The position numbers and the translations under genes were made by a program. The notes beneath the pieces were generated by a model, which did not search any database, was not told the origin of the DNA, and saw only the letters and a program-made list of their open reading frames with translations. DNA of 64,000 nt from Phyto melanocephala (lineage: Eukaryota > Arthropoda > Insecta > Diptera > Rhinophoridae). This document shows positions 1-12,527 of the stretch, piece after piece (the first letter of the stretch is position 1; each line of letters opens with the position of its first letter). Where the stretch lies: the NCBI GenBank assembly GCA_941918925.1, contig OW799233.1, positions 144,710,223 through 144,774,222 of the forward strand, written 5' to 3'.

Positions 1-902
1 TATGGAAGGTGGGCGTAAAAGTATTCGTAACACCGTAATGACATTGCCTAGAAGGATATACGTAGCAAATTTAATCAGCATACCTCTAATTTTGGCGGTT
101 TTATGAGCTTTTAAATTTAATTAACGGTAGATAGCGTGAAAAGTGGGCGTTATAGTAGGCGTGTCAAAGTTGTTTTTGCAAATGAGTACAAACTAAATGT
201 TTCAATATAGTCCTTTATTATTCCAAAATCTGTATTAATAGAGAAATTATATGAATTTTTGTTAAAATGTTATATGGGAGGTGGGCGTAAAAGTGGGCGT
301 GGCACATTGATTTTCCGTTAAAAAAAAGCGTCTTACCAAAAGCAAAGTGCGCAAAATTTCAGAGTCGTACATCCAATTTTGTTGCTTTTATGACGTTTTT
401 GTTTTTAATTATACCGAAAGATACACTGTGCGGTAAAAATTTTCGTACATTTTGATCGATAACTCCTCTCCTAATGCATAAATGTAGATAATTTTCGGGG
501 AAAAATATTGTTTTTACTCAGAAAATATATATTCGAAGTTTCATTAGTCTACGTTAATGCGTTTGGACACAATCCCATTTTATTCGATGTTCGAAGGACA
601 CGGTTTTTTCGACCTACTCTTGCTTTTCGAGCTATAAGTCTCTTCCTAATATTCCGATTTAGCCCATTTTTAATACCAAACAAACCTTGTCTATAGCTTG
701 CCCCCTAGCTTTTTCGGTGCGACCTCTATCGTGCTTTCAACAGGCGGACAGACGGACGGACGGACATAGCTAGATCGTCATCAAATCAAACCCTGATTCA
801 GAATATATATACTTTATAGGGTCTAAAATGGATATTTCGATGTGTTACAAACGCAGTGACAAAATGAATATACCCCCACCATTTTTTTGGTGGCGGGTAT
901 AA
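1..902 (-). mobile_element. DINE-1-like Helentron, copy A, truncated by window start
   Basis: On the minus strand the element begins with the 5' terminal hairpin (TATACCCGCCACC, AT spacer, GGTGG, near 868-902). A CCGTCCGTCCGTC-type run follows (743-766 on the plus strand) and then GGGCGT-rich modules. The same order is found in Drosophila INE-1/DINE-1, a non-autonomous Helentron relative. The 3' hairpin end lies outside the window. It has no coding capacity; the reading frames across it are chance. Confidence 0.8.
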
Positions 903-1164
903 AAAAAAGTTAGGAACTCTACTTCATATGAAATGTTATAAATTTGTGTCTACCATTCTAAGAATATTCTTAAAGTGAAATTATTTTAAAATTTAGAAAA
1001 AGTCATCATGTGGTAAGGTAAAACCTTATAAAACTTTTTGTGTGCGGATTTGTCACTACAGGGTCATGTCATGTCAGTAGTACTGGGAACATAAACTTCA
1101 TTTCAACTTTCGTACTAAAATTTCTTTCTTTAGAATTTTCTTTAGATTTTTTTGTCATTTTGAG

Positions 1165-1870
1165 GACAGAAAAAAGCTTCTGCAAGGGGCCAAAGGGAAG
1201 AAGTGCTGTAGGCTGCGGTTTCTATTTCAGATAAAGAGAGTCCGATAATCTTTCAGACTACCAGATGAATGTATTATACTTTAGCGGAGGTTACGCCGGC
1301 TGAAGTATCATTAAATTTTCCATAGGGATATCAGAATCTTGGCCGTCATTCAAGCAACCAGCACATCCCTGGTTGATATCTCTTCGACATCACAATTCCT
1401 TCAAGATTGTGAGACATCCTTATATTCTTCAGCCATTATTAGCTATTGCCTTAAACGGGTGAGCTTAGCTCATGGCCTTGCTAAGGAGGGTGCAATACTC
1501 ACTTATGGGGTAATTAATCACTTGTCTAGTATACAATTCTGTTTTACCGAATTTGGCTTACACAGGTATCTCCATATATCGACGTAAGAGATAGCAGTTT
1601 ATGATCCTAGATGTAATATGACGAGAATGATATGGAGCTCAGAGGGAAGCCTCTAGTATTTGATAGGAAGCGGCTGAAGGTCATTGTAACTATGCTGACT
1701 GATTACTGCAGATTGCGGTTGACGAACCAAATAAAAATTTCTCTTCTTTTTTTCCATACCAAGAATCTAGTTTTATCTTTTCTCTTAATATTTTACCGAT
1801 ATCACAAAGCAATCAGTATGAGGTCCCCAAGTGAGCTGCATAACGGCTACCCTCCTACCTCATAAAACTT
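1165..1870 (+). pseudogene. LINE relic: RNase H domain and C-terminal tail
   Basis: Fragments in shifting frames read like the RNase H domain of an insect non-LTR retrotransposon. Near 1185-1230 there is GPKGRSAVGCGFYF, where the family has DGSK followed by GxGx. Near 1255-1290 there is RLPDECIIL, then AEV, matching the usual RLPDxCxxxQAEV. At 1472-1500 there is HGLAKEGA, matching the usual ADxLAKEGA. After it, ELRGKPLVFDRKRLK and MLTDYCRLRL (1634-1720) fit the region after RNase H. Several frameshifts and stops break it, and the first catalytic Asp is replaced. It would have degraded the RNA strand of the cDNA hybrid. The clade (R1, I or Jockey-like with RNase H) cannot be set by eye. Confidence 0.65.
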
Positions 1871-2148
1871 TTAACAAAAATTACAAACGAATTTCTTTCA
1901 CAATAGGACATTAGAAAAATGTTTTAAATTGAATTGAATTTAAACTTAACTAGAAGTGCACAATTACAGCGCTCTACATTTATTTAGCTTCCTGCTTAAT
2001 TACTTGTTTGTTTTCTCTTACAAATAACGTGATTTTTCTCTCAAAATTTTGAACGATTACAAACTAGGTAGATTTTTCTAAATCTAAATTTTTTTTTGTT
2101 TACTGAATGTGATTTTGGCTTAAGGTTCCTTTTTTAATTTTTTGCACT

Positions 2149-2335
<187 letters not shown>

Positions 2336-2736
2336 TTATCTGCGGCAAATTGAATTTTAATCTTTTAAGTAATTTTTTTCATGATTAAGAACATTAAACA
2401 TACAAAGCAAATATTTAGGATAAAATACTTCTAGGGTAGACGTTGGACGACTTAATTTTTTTCTAACTAAATAACAAAAATATAATTATTGCATATATCC
2501 GGGGATTTCCCTGATTATTGTCATAAAGGATAGCCTATGTCTATCAAGGTTATTGTCTACGTTTGTGCCAAATTTCGTTTATTTTCGTTTATGCGTTAGT
2601 AGGATAATAAAAAAATACATTATAAAAGTAAGTTTTTATCAAGCCAACCACCTACAGTTCCATCATCACAAATTGGTGAGTGCAACGAAATTTACTGTTA
2701 AGGTCTTTTTCTGTTCTTATAGAATTTTTTTGTTAT

Positions 2737-2892
2737 TTTACCCTTTCTACGAGAGTGCAAAAGGGTATGTATAATTTTGCCATTCCGATTGTAATTTCTA
2801 TAGTGTTTAGTTACGATCCTTTGAGACGCTATTACACACATATATATATGTACGTGCTGGTGCAAACTATGTGAAGGGTATCTAAGATTCAA
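2737..2892 (+). mobile_element. Short family-2 Helentron derivative
   Basis: Starts with a hairpin-like TACCCTTT...AAAGGGTA (2737-2766), continues with a region resembling the TTTGTCATTCCGTTTGTAATT segment seen in copy J, and ends with GTGAAGGGTATCTAAGATTC (2872-2891), the start of the family's 3' hairpin region. Most of the interior is missing. Related to copy J, not to the TATACCCGCC family. Confidence 0.55.
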
Positions 2893-5262
2893 ATTATTGA
2901 CTTCTCATGCAAATATTTTGAATTGTTAAGAAACTTAAGTACATAAGTGAACACTTATCAAGTTTGTTTCTAGTTTGTCTTCTCTCATAATATAATCTTG
3001 TTTCTCTTTGCCATTAAGGTTTGATTATTGTATTCCTTCTACTAATTTTATTTTCATCTTAAGTAATTCATAGTTAAAAAAAGAAAATATCTTAAAGCTA
3101 TTAAACTGCTGTTACTACTGCTACCGTTTCAGTTTTCATGTGTATTGTTAATGTCATGTCAAGCGCAAATCATATTTCATTAATTCTTTACAAATATTCG
3201 TAAGATAAAGTATTTGTGGGTGGGAGTGTGAGTGTGTGTGTGTGTTGCTAAGTTTTATGTTGGCTTAACAGAGACGTTTGTCATGATTAAAATATTAATA
3301 ATTTCATGTAGTGCCATAAAAGTATATGTTACGCTTCTGTGTAGCTCATTCGTAATGTATCAACGTATTATGAATAAGATGTTTTATTCTTGTTATTGTT
3401 TTGTTCCTTAATACACACTCACATACACATCAGCGCTTCCCTTATTCATCTACCAGTCACTTAACCATTGAATTCATGGACACACACGCATACTTACACT
3501 TATGCATTTATATTTCCATCTATTGTTTTCATATAATTTTTTATTGTTTTATTTAGAACTTATACACGTACACTTGCACACTCTCAGATGTACAATAATA
3601 CTTAGGTTCCGCTTTGTTGATTTCTAACCATGCGTTGAAATGTGAAAATTTTTCATAATTTTTTTATTGTTATTTGTTGAGCAGTACATGTTTTATAATA
3701 GTACTGGGCCTCTTCGTAATATTAACGTGAGCCATTAAGGATTTCTACAATAAATTTATTTTGCAGAATTGGAGCCTTTTAAAGAGTTCAAAAAAATTTA
3801 TTATGCCATTTTAAGCGATTTATGTTCTTAGTCACGCTAGAAATAAAACATTCTCATAAAATTGCAACTTTTATTTCATTTACTTAATTCAAAAGTCAAT
3901 TGGAATTAAAAATAATGAATAATTTGATTTTTTTTTTACAGCTACATAAACAAACAGGACCATCAGTGACCTGACTTTGTAAATCTACACAGTAAAAGTA
4001 TTAGTTGTTAGCACCATAATTGTTTCCATTCACAGTGTAAAGTTTTAATAGTAGAATTTTACGGTTTCATCTACAGTACTTCGTTTCAGAATATAAATAA
4101 GCACTTACATATTGTACCCAGCACTAAGAAATTATGATTCTTAAAATAATTTTGTAGCCACAAAAGAAAAGCTCGATAGCAAGAACTGAATCATTCGAGG
4201 CAATGTGTTTGATTATTTATTTTCTGGGTGTAAACTTTTGGAATTTTGATATGTTAAATATATTATAATATAAAATTTTCACAATTTTTGAAACATCAAC
4301 GAGAAGTATTTAAAAAGATGTTATCACCAATTGAATTCCAAAACCAATTTTGTTAAGGAAACGGAGCCATATTCCAGTAACTTTGATATGTTAAATGCAA
4401 TTTAGTACATCTAATATATTTACCAAGCATTGTCCATAAAAAATTCGGCAACTCTTTATAAATATGTATGTAATTAACAAACGTAGTTTTATTTTATTTC
4501 TAGAATTTTTCTAACGTTATACAAAAATTAAAAATATATTAAAGGTGTGAAAATTTCTCAAATTCGGGCATAATAACAAGGGTAATTTGAAAATATCAAA
4601 ATGTGCTACTTACGACGTTTTACCACTATACAAGAAAACCTGTACGTAAGTCAAAAGAAAGCCAAAAAGTTAAACCACTATAACTATGAGTTTAGGTGCT
4701 CATTTGCAAGCATAAAATTGAGACTAAAATTTAAACGTTTTGGAAAGCATAAGAATGTTACTTAATCTACGCATGGCCAAGGCACATTGCATTTGTAAAT
4801 GCCTGAAGCCCTTCCAGTTGGGTTCTTTCTATTTTTCTCATGTTTAAAGTTAAAAAATACATTCAAATCAAAATTTTATAATGAGTGAAAGACAAAAACA
4901 GAAACAGAAACATCTAAAATCCAAATCCTATCAACGTATTTCTACCGAGCACTTTTCAGTATTTTAACTTTTAAGAACATCTTTTGTCATCTCTCATACG
5001 ATGTAAAGAAACTTTTTGGTGAATCCCAAAAAGTATTTTTGCAGAAAAAGAAAAATGTTCCAAAGCTTAATATAAGTTAATCTAAATATCTTGCAAGGGG
5101 TATTAAAATTATTTTAATAAAAAATAATGATTAAAAAAGAATTTCCGTATCATTATTCAGCCGCTGTTTCAATGAAGAATTAAAGGTTTTTAGAATTAAA
5201 GGTTTTTTTCTATAAAATCGACAATAATCTTAGAAATTCATGTCAGTCAAGTATTACATACA
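2893..5262. other. No feature seen
   Basis: AT-rich sequence with a short GT run near 3225-3243 and CA-rich text near 3415-3500. No long open frame, RNA gene or recognisable repeat. Confidence 0.6.
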
Positions 5263-5834
5263 CACGCAAAGAAAAAATATGGTTGTGGTAACCATAATCG
5301 AAGAGCAACATACTATGATTGAATTGTATGATTATGTTTAAAATAATAATGGTTACCAGTTATCATTATTATGTTTAATTAAAGTATCATTCAATAATCA
5401 TATATATGACTACAATTGAAATCTACAATAAAATAATAAATAAATAATAAATAAAAATTTATTCAGCAAGAAGAAGAACAATTGAAATCAAATTATCATT
5501 AAAAAAATCATAGCTTGATTATTGTGTAATCATACTGTTGTCTCACTTATTATTTAATGATTATTTTTAATTTTTAATGCTTTTGAATATAATGTTATTT
5601 TTGTCAAATTATTTTTTTTAAATCATACTATTTTTAAATGATAACCATTTTGAAATTTTTACGAAAAGTAATCATTTAATGATACAATTCAAGCAAATGC
5701 TTGATTATCGTGACAAAATATATGATGAAATGAAACAAAAATAACTATTTCTTGTTTTCGACAACCAAATATTGTTTTAGAAAAAATAATATGACCGTCG
5801 TGATCATGTCGTAACCATGGTTTTTCTTTGCGTG
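5263..5834 (+). mobile_element. MITE-2, copy 1 (CACGCAAAG ends)
   Basis: A 572-bp AT-rich element with terminal inverted repeats: CACGCAAAGAAAAA at the left and its complement TTTTTCTTTGCGTG at the right. The subterminal sequences (ATATGGTTGTGGTAACCATA at left; GACCGTCGTGATCATG at right) recur in reverse order at 7997-8733, so it is a dispersed family. No open frame. No clear target-site duplication was found. Confidence 0.85.
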
Positions 5835-6563
5835 GCAGAACATCACATCGAAGTTTTAGGTAATTTTGAAAAAATGTTTGTTAAGTGTTATATTAAGTGT
5901 GTAACAGCACCTTTGCTAATAAATATTAAAATTTTCGGTTCATTTTAATTGATTTTTTTCGTGGTAATATAACGATAGAAATGTAAAACTCTGACGAAAC
6001 CAACCTGGGTGGGTTTGGGCTTCGACGTAAAAAAGTAAAAATTTAAAAAAATCATGAAAAAAATAAATAAGACCAATATATTTTACACTTTCTGGTAAAA
6101 ATAAAAAATTAACTAGTGATCCCAAAGAATTTTTGGTTTTGATTGAAATTCAGTAGGTTATTGATTATTAGAATTTTAAAATTCCTGAAGCTTAAACAAT
6201 TTACATATTAGACTTAAAAAGTGTTCAATATGGCATTTTGGAAAATTTTATGCTAAAAATTATACTAAAATAATTGTTCAACCGAATTTTATATGAACAA
6301 TGCTTTACATTTCAAGTTGTGCCAAAAAATGTTTAAACTAAGCAATAAAGTCAGCTCCACAACTTAATTTCCTAGTTACGCCAATGTTTATGAAGTAAAG
6401 AGAAACCAAGTACAATTAACTTAAACTTTATTTTATAGTTTGATTTCAAGTCAAGCTGAATAACAAAAACCTAAAAAAAACCTCAACTTGAGTTGTTATG
6501 ACACTTTTAATAACTTTATTACTACTAAATACTTACATGCACATACACACACACAGTCAAACA
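5835..6563. other. No feature seen
   Basis: AT-rich DNA. A minus-strand AATAAA lies near 6516-6521, about 45 bases beyond the stop of the candidate exon upstream of it. Confidence 0.5.
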
Positions 6564-6766
6564 TCACATACCAAACATAAAAGGAAACCGAACCCAACCA
6601 AACCAAAAATTAAATTTGCTTTTGTAAGACTTAGACAAACTTGACGTGCCGACTTTCCACTCTTTTTCTACTTGAACTCTTTGTGCTTGTGCTAAAATAT
6701 TCATTAGTTCAAAAGTGGGAGGCGGAGGTAATTCTATTTGTATTACTGCCACCATATTAACACCTG
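6564..6766 (-). other. Candidate minus-strand exon, unrecognised
   Basis: On the minus strand a good splice acceptor (TTTTCTTCTTACACAG) is followed at once by GTGTTAATATG and a 63-codon open frame. Its first 40 codons look coding: a run of prolines (ELPPPPTFELMN), then a polar, helix-like LAQAQRVQVEKEW. The frame ends in TGA at 6564 and an AATAAA follows, so it could be a short terminal exon. The last 20 codons are rich in Phe and Trp and look less like a protein. I do not recognise the product. Its local GC is higher than its surroundings. It may equally be chance; no matching exon was seen elsewhere in the window. Confidence 0.3.
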
Positions 6767-7349
6767 TGTAAGAAGAAAATTACATTTTCTCGACTTATTT
6801 ATCATTCTATGTAGCCAAAAAAAAAAACAAAAAATGAGAAAACTTTATGATGAGTGGCATAACGGGAGAAGACATTTAACGAACATTTTGAGTGAGAATT
6901 TTTTCACATCAGTGTAACCGGAGTTGCTTTGAACTAAACTGAAAGTCTTCGGAAAACATTAGACATTTATATAAATTTAGAAATTGCTTTTAAATAATAA
7001 TCAAATGATTTTCTTTTTAAGAAACATGCAATTGGTCAATTTACAATATATTTTATTGTCTTCATTTAAACAAGTTTTAAGCAATTTTACAATCATATGT
7101 TAAAATAGTTATTTAATTTTAATTAAATTATGATATGATGTGTAAATATAGCAATGATTACACATCTTGAGAATACATCAAATATGCATATTTAAAAGGT
7201 GTTTATATAAAATTATTAGTCTCTAAGTGTGTAAACTTTTGACAATTAAATTTTTCTGTAAACTTGTTAATGTTTATTAAGTATAATTACACTATGTCTT
7301 TTACTAAAAAAAAAAAAAATTCTCAAAGTTTTAAGTTAGGATCATGTTA
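6767..7349. other. No feature seen
   Basis: AT-rich sequence, no recognisable repeat or gene. Confidence 0.5.
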
Positions 7350-7415
7350 TATAGGTAGCTCGCTGTTAGAGTGTTTACTCAGAGACGGCAAGGTCTACTG
7401 CAAAACCCTGAAAAA
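7350..7415 (+). repeat. Possible degraded tRNA-derived SINE head
   Basis: GGTAGCTCGCTGTTAGAGTG resembles a pol III A-box region (TAGCTCAGTNGGTTAGAG in many tRNAs and tRNA-SINEs). It is followed 30 bases on by GGTCTACTGCAAAACCC, a poor match to a B box, and then an A-rich tail. Only one copy of this exact sequence is in the window. Confidence 0.3.
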
Positions 7416-7599
7416 AAGGAAAAAACACACAATCAACAAACTCAACCCCGTTTCTGTAGAACAAGCCACTACTATTGAGAGAGCACACACTTGAGAGACC
7501 ACTTAGATTCTATAAAAATCGCAGTCACAATAATTAAAATCTGCGTTTCTTAAGAACTAATTCTTCCTTTTACTTGTCAAGGCAGATTTTGTACTAGTC

Positions 7600-9100
7600 A
7601 TTTTGGGTTAGCCTAAGGTGCGCAGAAAACTCCTTAGTGTTCCAACAAGTAATACCTCTTAGGTATTCTGCAGATATAAACGTCCTTCCATCTATGTAAC
7701 GTTCCTTTTATCCCCATGTGTTAATGTCCCTTAAAGGGACATAAATACACTATTATATGAATACCGCTCTTATCGCGAGGGAATAGAAGGCCTTAATCGC
7801 CCTAAAACTGTCAATGAAGATTTCGACATAAATTCAATTTTCTGTTAAGTTTGCAGATGTATCAACTGCATAAATATCGGCTTCAAAAACAGTACAGTAA
7901 TATCTTGCGTTATTGGTAAGATATGATACCTAGTCCACTGCTCTCAACAAAAAAAATTACTTCATATGATACATTTGGTCTGACAATCGCAGTATACACG
8001 CAAAGAAAAACCATGGCTACGACATGATCACGACGGTCATATTATTTTTTCTAAAACAATATTTGGTTGTCGAAAACAAGTAATAGTTATTTTTGTTTCA
8101 TTTTATCATATATTTTGTCACGATAATCCAGCATTTGTTTGAATTGTATCATTTAATGATCTCTTTTCGTAAAAATTTAAAAATGGTTATCATTTAAAAA
8201 TAGTATGATTTAAAACAACTAATCCGACAAAAATAACATTATATATTTAAAATCATTAAAAATTCAAAATTATCATTAAATAATAAGTGAGACAACAGTA
8301 TGATTACAAAATAATCAAGCTATGATTTTTTTTAATAATAATTTGATTTCAATTGTTCTTCTTCTTTTTTCTGAATAAATTTTTATTATTTTAAAAGTTT
8401 GAGATGTCAAAAAAAGGAAAAAAAATTTTGAAAAATTAAAGAAAATTTAAAAATAAACAAGAAAATGTAAAAAAATATTGGTATAAAAATTGCAATAAAA
8501 TTGGTGAGTACAAACAATATGTGTATGTTACAGCAAAAGACAATTATTTGTCATAAAAAAGCAAATATTGTCGATATCAATTGTAGTCATATATATGATT
8601 ATTGAATGATACTTAAATTAAACATAATAATGATAACTGGTAACCATTATTATTTTAAACATAATCACACAATTCAATCATAGTATGTTGCTCTTCGATT
8701 ATGGTTACCACAACCATATTTTTTCTTTGCGTGCGGTTCTACCATTCCTTTTGATCCAATATATAAGCCTTATCAAGTCCAGCTTCATGAATATACTTAA
8801 AGTTTTAAAATGTCTTTAAAAATTATTTCGTATCAGATGCACCATGTCATCCCCATGGGTCTTTTAGCATGTTTACAGTCCGGATATTAACCTGCCAATG
8901 TACCCCTACATTGGAATGAGTATCTAAAATTGAGGATATATTCACCTTGGTGAAAGCACGACCTGCATACATAAAGGAAGCCATGACATAGTCTTTGCTA
9001 TTCAAAGCCTTTAAACCGGTCCTTAAGTTATGCATATTATACCTTACAAGTGTTTACCGTTAATAGTTTGCCTTGCCCATAAATATTCACTAGCCTTTCC
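7600..9100 (-). pseudogene. LINE relic: reverse transcriptase end and RNase H, split by MITE-2
   Basis: Read on the minus strand, this is a decayed non-LTR retrotransposon. The upstream part (9035-8735) ends in text resembling the RT thumb region. After the nested MITE (8733-7997) comes TAIVRPNVSYEV (near 7995-7960), which matches the YTAxVRPxxxYG signature at the end of insect LINE reverse transcriptases. Next is VFEADIYAVDTSANL (near 7895-7850), matching VFQAEIxAI of RNase H, then a segment resembling FSDSxAAIKA (near 7830-7790). Stops and frameshifts are frequent. The protein-like text perhaps extends to 9800 but could not be named there. Confidence 0.6.
7997..8733 (-). mobile_element. MITE-2, copy 2, nested in a LINE relic
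   Basis: Same family as 5263-5834, in the opposite orientation: it begins with CACGCAAAGAAAAACCATGG and the GACCGTCGTGATC complement, and ends with GGTTACCACAACCATATT then TTTTTTCTTTGCGTG. It is 737 bp, longer because of an extra A/T-rich block around 8390-8570. It interrupts the LINE relic just before the TAIVRP motif. Confidence 0.85.
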
Positions 9101-9833
9101 CGAATTTTCGGTAGAAGCGTTGAAAGATTAATTGTCTAATAATGCATTGCTCAGTCAAGATTTATTTTACAGCCTTCATAACAAAAATTACCGACAGATT
9201 AAAATATTCATTATTTAGAAATGTAGCCAGCTCTCAAACTACACCTAAAAATCAATTGAAAACATGGTAAAATAGTCAGTATAATAAACAATTTGTAAAA
9301 AAGGATTACGAGATGTCAGGCCATGCACATTTAAATGGCCTCTATGTACTAACAGCTATTACCAACCTTTCATCAGCCACAATTGAATCCACTCACCATC
9401 TGTTATGGACAGCAGATGGGGGAACAGATCTTATTTGGAATTTCGTTGTCTTCTTTTATACAATCCAGAAAGTGTGTTTGAATAAATATATTGAGAGTCT
9501 CATCGCTGTTTTCCTGTTTCTATAGAATCCCTGAAGTTTTGGAATCGTTAGATAGTAACTTCCTGAGACGAGATATTTCAGAGCTATTTCACATGACTCT
9601 ACAGATAAATCGCCATAATTTCTATTCACTTCTAGTCTCTTTTTTAAAAGCATAAAAACAAATCCTATATTTATATCAATGTGTGGAATTATTTATCTTT
9701 TATTAAAAAATCTCTTATATTATTTCTTTCCTGAAGTAATGTGGGATTCTACCAGGATTGATTGAATCTATTAGAACCTGATCGGTCATTATAATATGAT
9801 CGAAAGAGCACACTGCAAGTCCAAGATAGCAGA
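9101..9833 (-). other. Possible further LINE sequence, unresolved
   Basis: Minus-strand frames of 65 and 61 codons (9456-9653, 9715-9900) have a protein-like composition but no motif I can name. The position is upstream of the LINE relic on the same strand, so they may be its 5' part. Copy B of the Helentron starts inside the second one. Confidence 0.3.
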
Positions 9834-12527
9834 AAACAAGTAAGAGCACTATATTCGGCTGTGCCGAATCTTTTATACCCACTACCAATTTTGTGTACAT
9901 TTAAAGCACAATATTTATTATTTTGGTAATCGCTATAGAATAATCTCTTTATAATAAAATATGTATCACTTTCTTTGTAGAGGGTGGTTAAATTTTAAGG
10001 GCCCATGTTAAAGGTGAACCACATCTAAACTTCAACTTTTTTCTTGTATTTCATTTGACATTTCTCAATCTCAGACTAACTCAATTTGAACCGTGGAAAG
10101 ATACGCAATCGAGCAACGCTTTTAAATATTAAAGATTTTTATAAAAATGGGCGTTCAAATCAAAATGCATTTTGTGCACTTCGTGATTCTTTTGGTCAAC
10201 ATAATCGTTCGAATTCGTCCACAATCGTGAGAATTGTAAAAAATATTTAAATGTCTGCAAAGCAGGTCTGTATGAAATGTGAAAACATCTGTGAATGCCA
10301 TCTTAGTTCGTTGAATGGGAAACATTGCTGTTTTTCACGATAACGTGGCAAAAGAGCAAGCAACCTCGACTCATCATCGTGCCCAACAATCGAGCATCAA
10401 CAGTGTCATTGAAAATTTGGACTATCGGATCGTGGTGTGCCGCCTAGGTTGGGGGGGCCATTTGGCCGACATTTTGTTCCATACATAATTGAAGCATACA
10501 AATATTATCATTATAAAAATAAATGATAATAATTTCATAATAATTTTATTCAAAATCAACATAGTCCCTTAAAATTAAACCACCCATTATAACTTCGGTA
10601 TGCTAGTAAAATGTTTTCGTAAATTTAGTTTTTCAATGAAAGTGGCCGTTAAAATACGCGTGTCAATAAAGTTTCTGCTAATAAACATAACTTAGATATT
10701 TCAATATAGTCCTTTAGTATTCCAAAATCTTTATTCATAGAGAATTTACATGAATTTAAGAGGAAGAAAGTGAATTTAAGGTTAAATTTTAAGGGCCACA
10801 GGGTGATTTAAAATATACATTCTCTGCATTTTTCTAAAACGGGAAATTTATTAGTAAGATTTTGATTTTTAAACTTCTATAACATTTTGCTTTTAAAAGA
10901 TTTTCAAACGAAATAAGTTTTGTATAATTTTAAAATTTGTTAGCACATGAAAATAAATTGTTTATAATGTTTAGAGATAATTTTTTTTTACTTAAGTCAA
11001 AATTTTCCTAAATTCCCATTTTTAGTAGAGCATAATTTCAGGAGAACATAAGCATAAGTTGTTAGCATGCCATCTAGTAGTTGCTAGTAGAGTCATCTAT
11101 CTTATCATCTTTATCTTATATTTAGCTACAGTACAATAAATGGCGCAGTGGAAGATGAATAAATGCTAATATATATGACTAATATATTTTTATAATAATT
11201 TAAGGAAAAAAGTGTGCGTGGCACATCTATTTTCCGTTATAACGAAGACTTTGACCAAAAAGCCATGTTTGCAAAATTTCAGAATCGTACATATATACAC
11301 TGTGCGGTATATATTTTCGTACATTTTTATCTATAACTCTTTTCCTTATTCATAGATTTAAGCGATTTTCAGGAAAAAATATTCTTTTGACTCGATAAAT
11401 ATATATTCGAAGTTTCATGACTACGTTTATGCGTCTGGATACAATTCAAAAGTGAAAGTGGGCGTTATAGTAGGCGTGTCAAAGTTGTTTTTGCTAATGA
11501 GTACAACTTAGGTGTTTCAATATAGTCCTTTATTTTTCCAAAATCTTTATTAATAGAGAAATTATATGAATTTTAGTTAAAACGTTAAATGGGAGCTGGG
11601 CGTAAAAGTGGGCGTGGCACCTTAATTTTTAGGCATAGTAATGAAATTGCCTAGGGGGATAGACGTAGCAAAATTTATCATCATACCTCTAATTTTAGCG
11701 GTTTTATGAGCTTTTAAATTTCATTAACGGTAGATAACGTGAAAAGTGGGCGTTATAGTAGGCGTGTCAAAGTTATTTTTGCGAATGAGTACAACTGAGG
11801 TGTTTCAATATAGGCCTTTATTATTCCAAAATCTTTATTAATAGAGAAATTATATGAATTTTAATTAAAACGTTATATGGGAGGTGGGCGTAAAAGTGGG
11901 CGTGGCACATTGATTTGCCGTTACAAGAAAGCGTGTCACAAAAAGCAAAGTGTGCAAAATTTCAGAGTCGTACATCCAATTTTGTTGCTTTTATGACGTT
12001 TTTGTTTTTAAATATACCAAAAAATACACTGTGCTGTATAAATTTTCGTACATTTTGATCGATAACTCCTCTCCTAATACATAGATTGAGACAATTTTCG
12101 GGGAAAAATATTGTCTTTACCCAGGAAATATATATTCGAAGTTTCATGAGTCTACGTTAAGGCGTTTGGATACAATTCCATTTTATTCGATGTTCGAAGG
12201 ACACGGTTTTTTCGACCTACTCTTGCTTTACGAGCTATAACTCTCTTCCTAATATTCCGATATAGCCCATTTTCAATACCAAACAAACCTTGTCTATAAG
12301 AAAGATTCTGGCAAAATTTGAGCCCCCTAGTTTTTTCGGTGCGACCTCTATCGTGCTTTCAACAGACGGACAGACGGACAGACGGACGGACATAGCTAAA
12401 TCGTCATAAAATCAAACCCCGATTCAGAATATATATACTTTATGGGGTCTAAAATGGATATTTCGATGTGTTACAAACGGAATGACAAAATGAATATACC
12501 CCCACCATTTTTTTGGTGGCGGGTATA
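9834..12527 (-). mobile_element. DINE-1-like Helentron, copy B (carries MITE-1)
   Basis: Complete from the 3' end at left (ACAAGTAAGAGCACTATA, then hairpin TTCGGCTGTGCCGAA) to the 5' hairpin at right (near 12494-12527). MITE-1 sits at 9980-10587. At 10779-10796 there is a lone MITE-1 TIR fragment (GGTTAAATTTTAAGGGCC), followed by an unnamed insert to about 11200 that is also in copies C and G. The 5' half holds two GGGCGT modules (starting near 11456 and 11745). No coding capacity of its own. Confidence 0.9.
9980..10587 (+). mobile_element. MITE-1 copy 1: internally deleted DDE transposon
   Basis: 608 bp with TIRs (GAGGGTGGTTAAATTTTAAG and its imperfect complement ending CCACCCAT), flanked by TA on both sides (9978-9979, 10588-10589). 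Broken frames encode pieces of a Tc1/mariner-type transposase of the class with an N-terminal DUF4817-like helix-turn-helix: FYKNGRSNQNAFCALR is readable at the equivalent place in copies. Then come NIAVFHDNVAKEQATSTHH and RAQQ, and then directly the extreme C-terminus, IENLDYRI...GGHLADILFHT. The central DDE catalytic core is missing. Confidence 0.85.
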
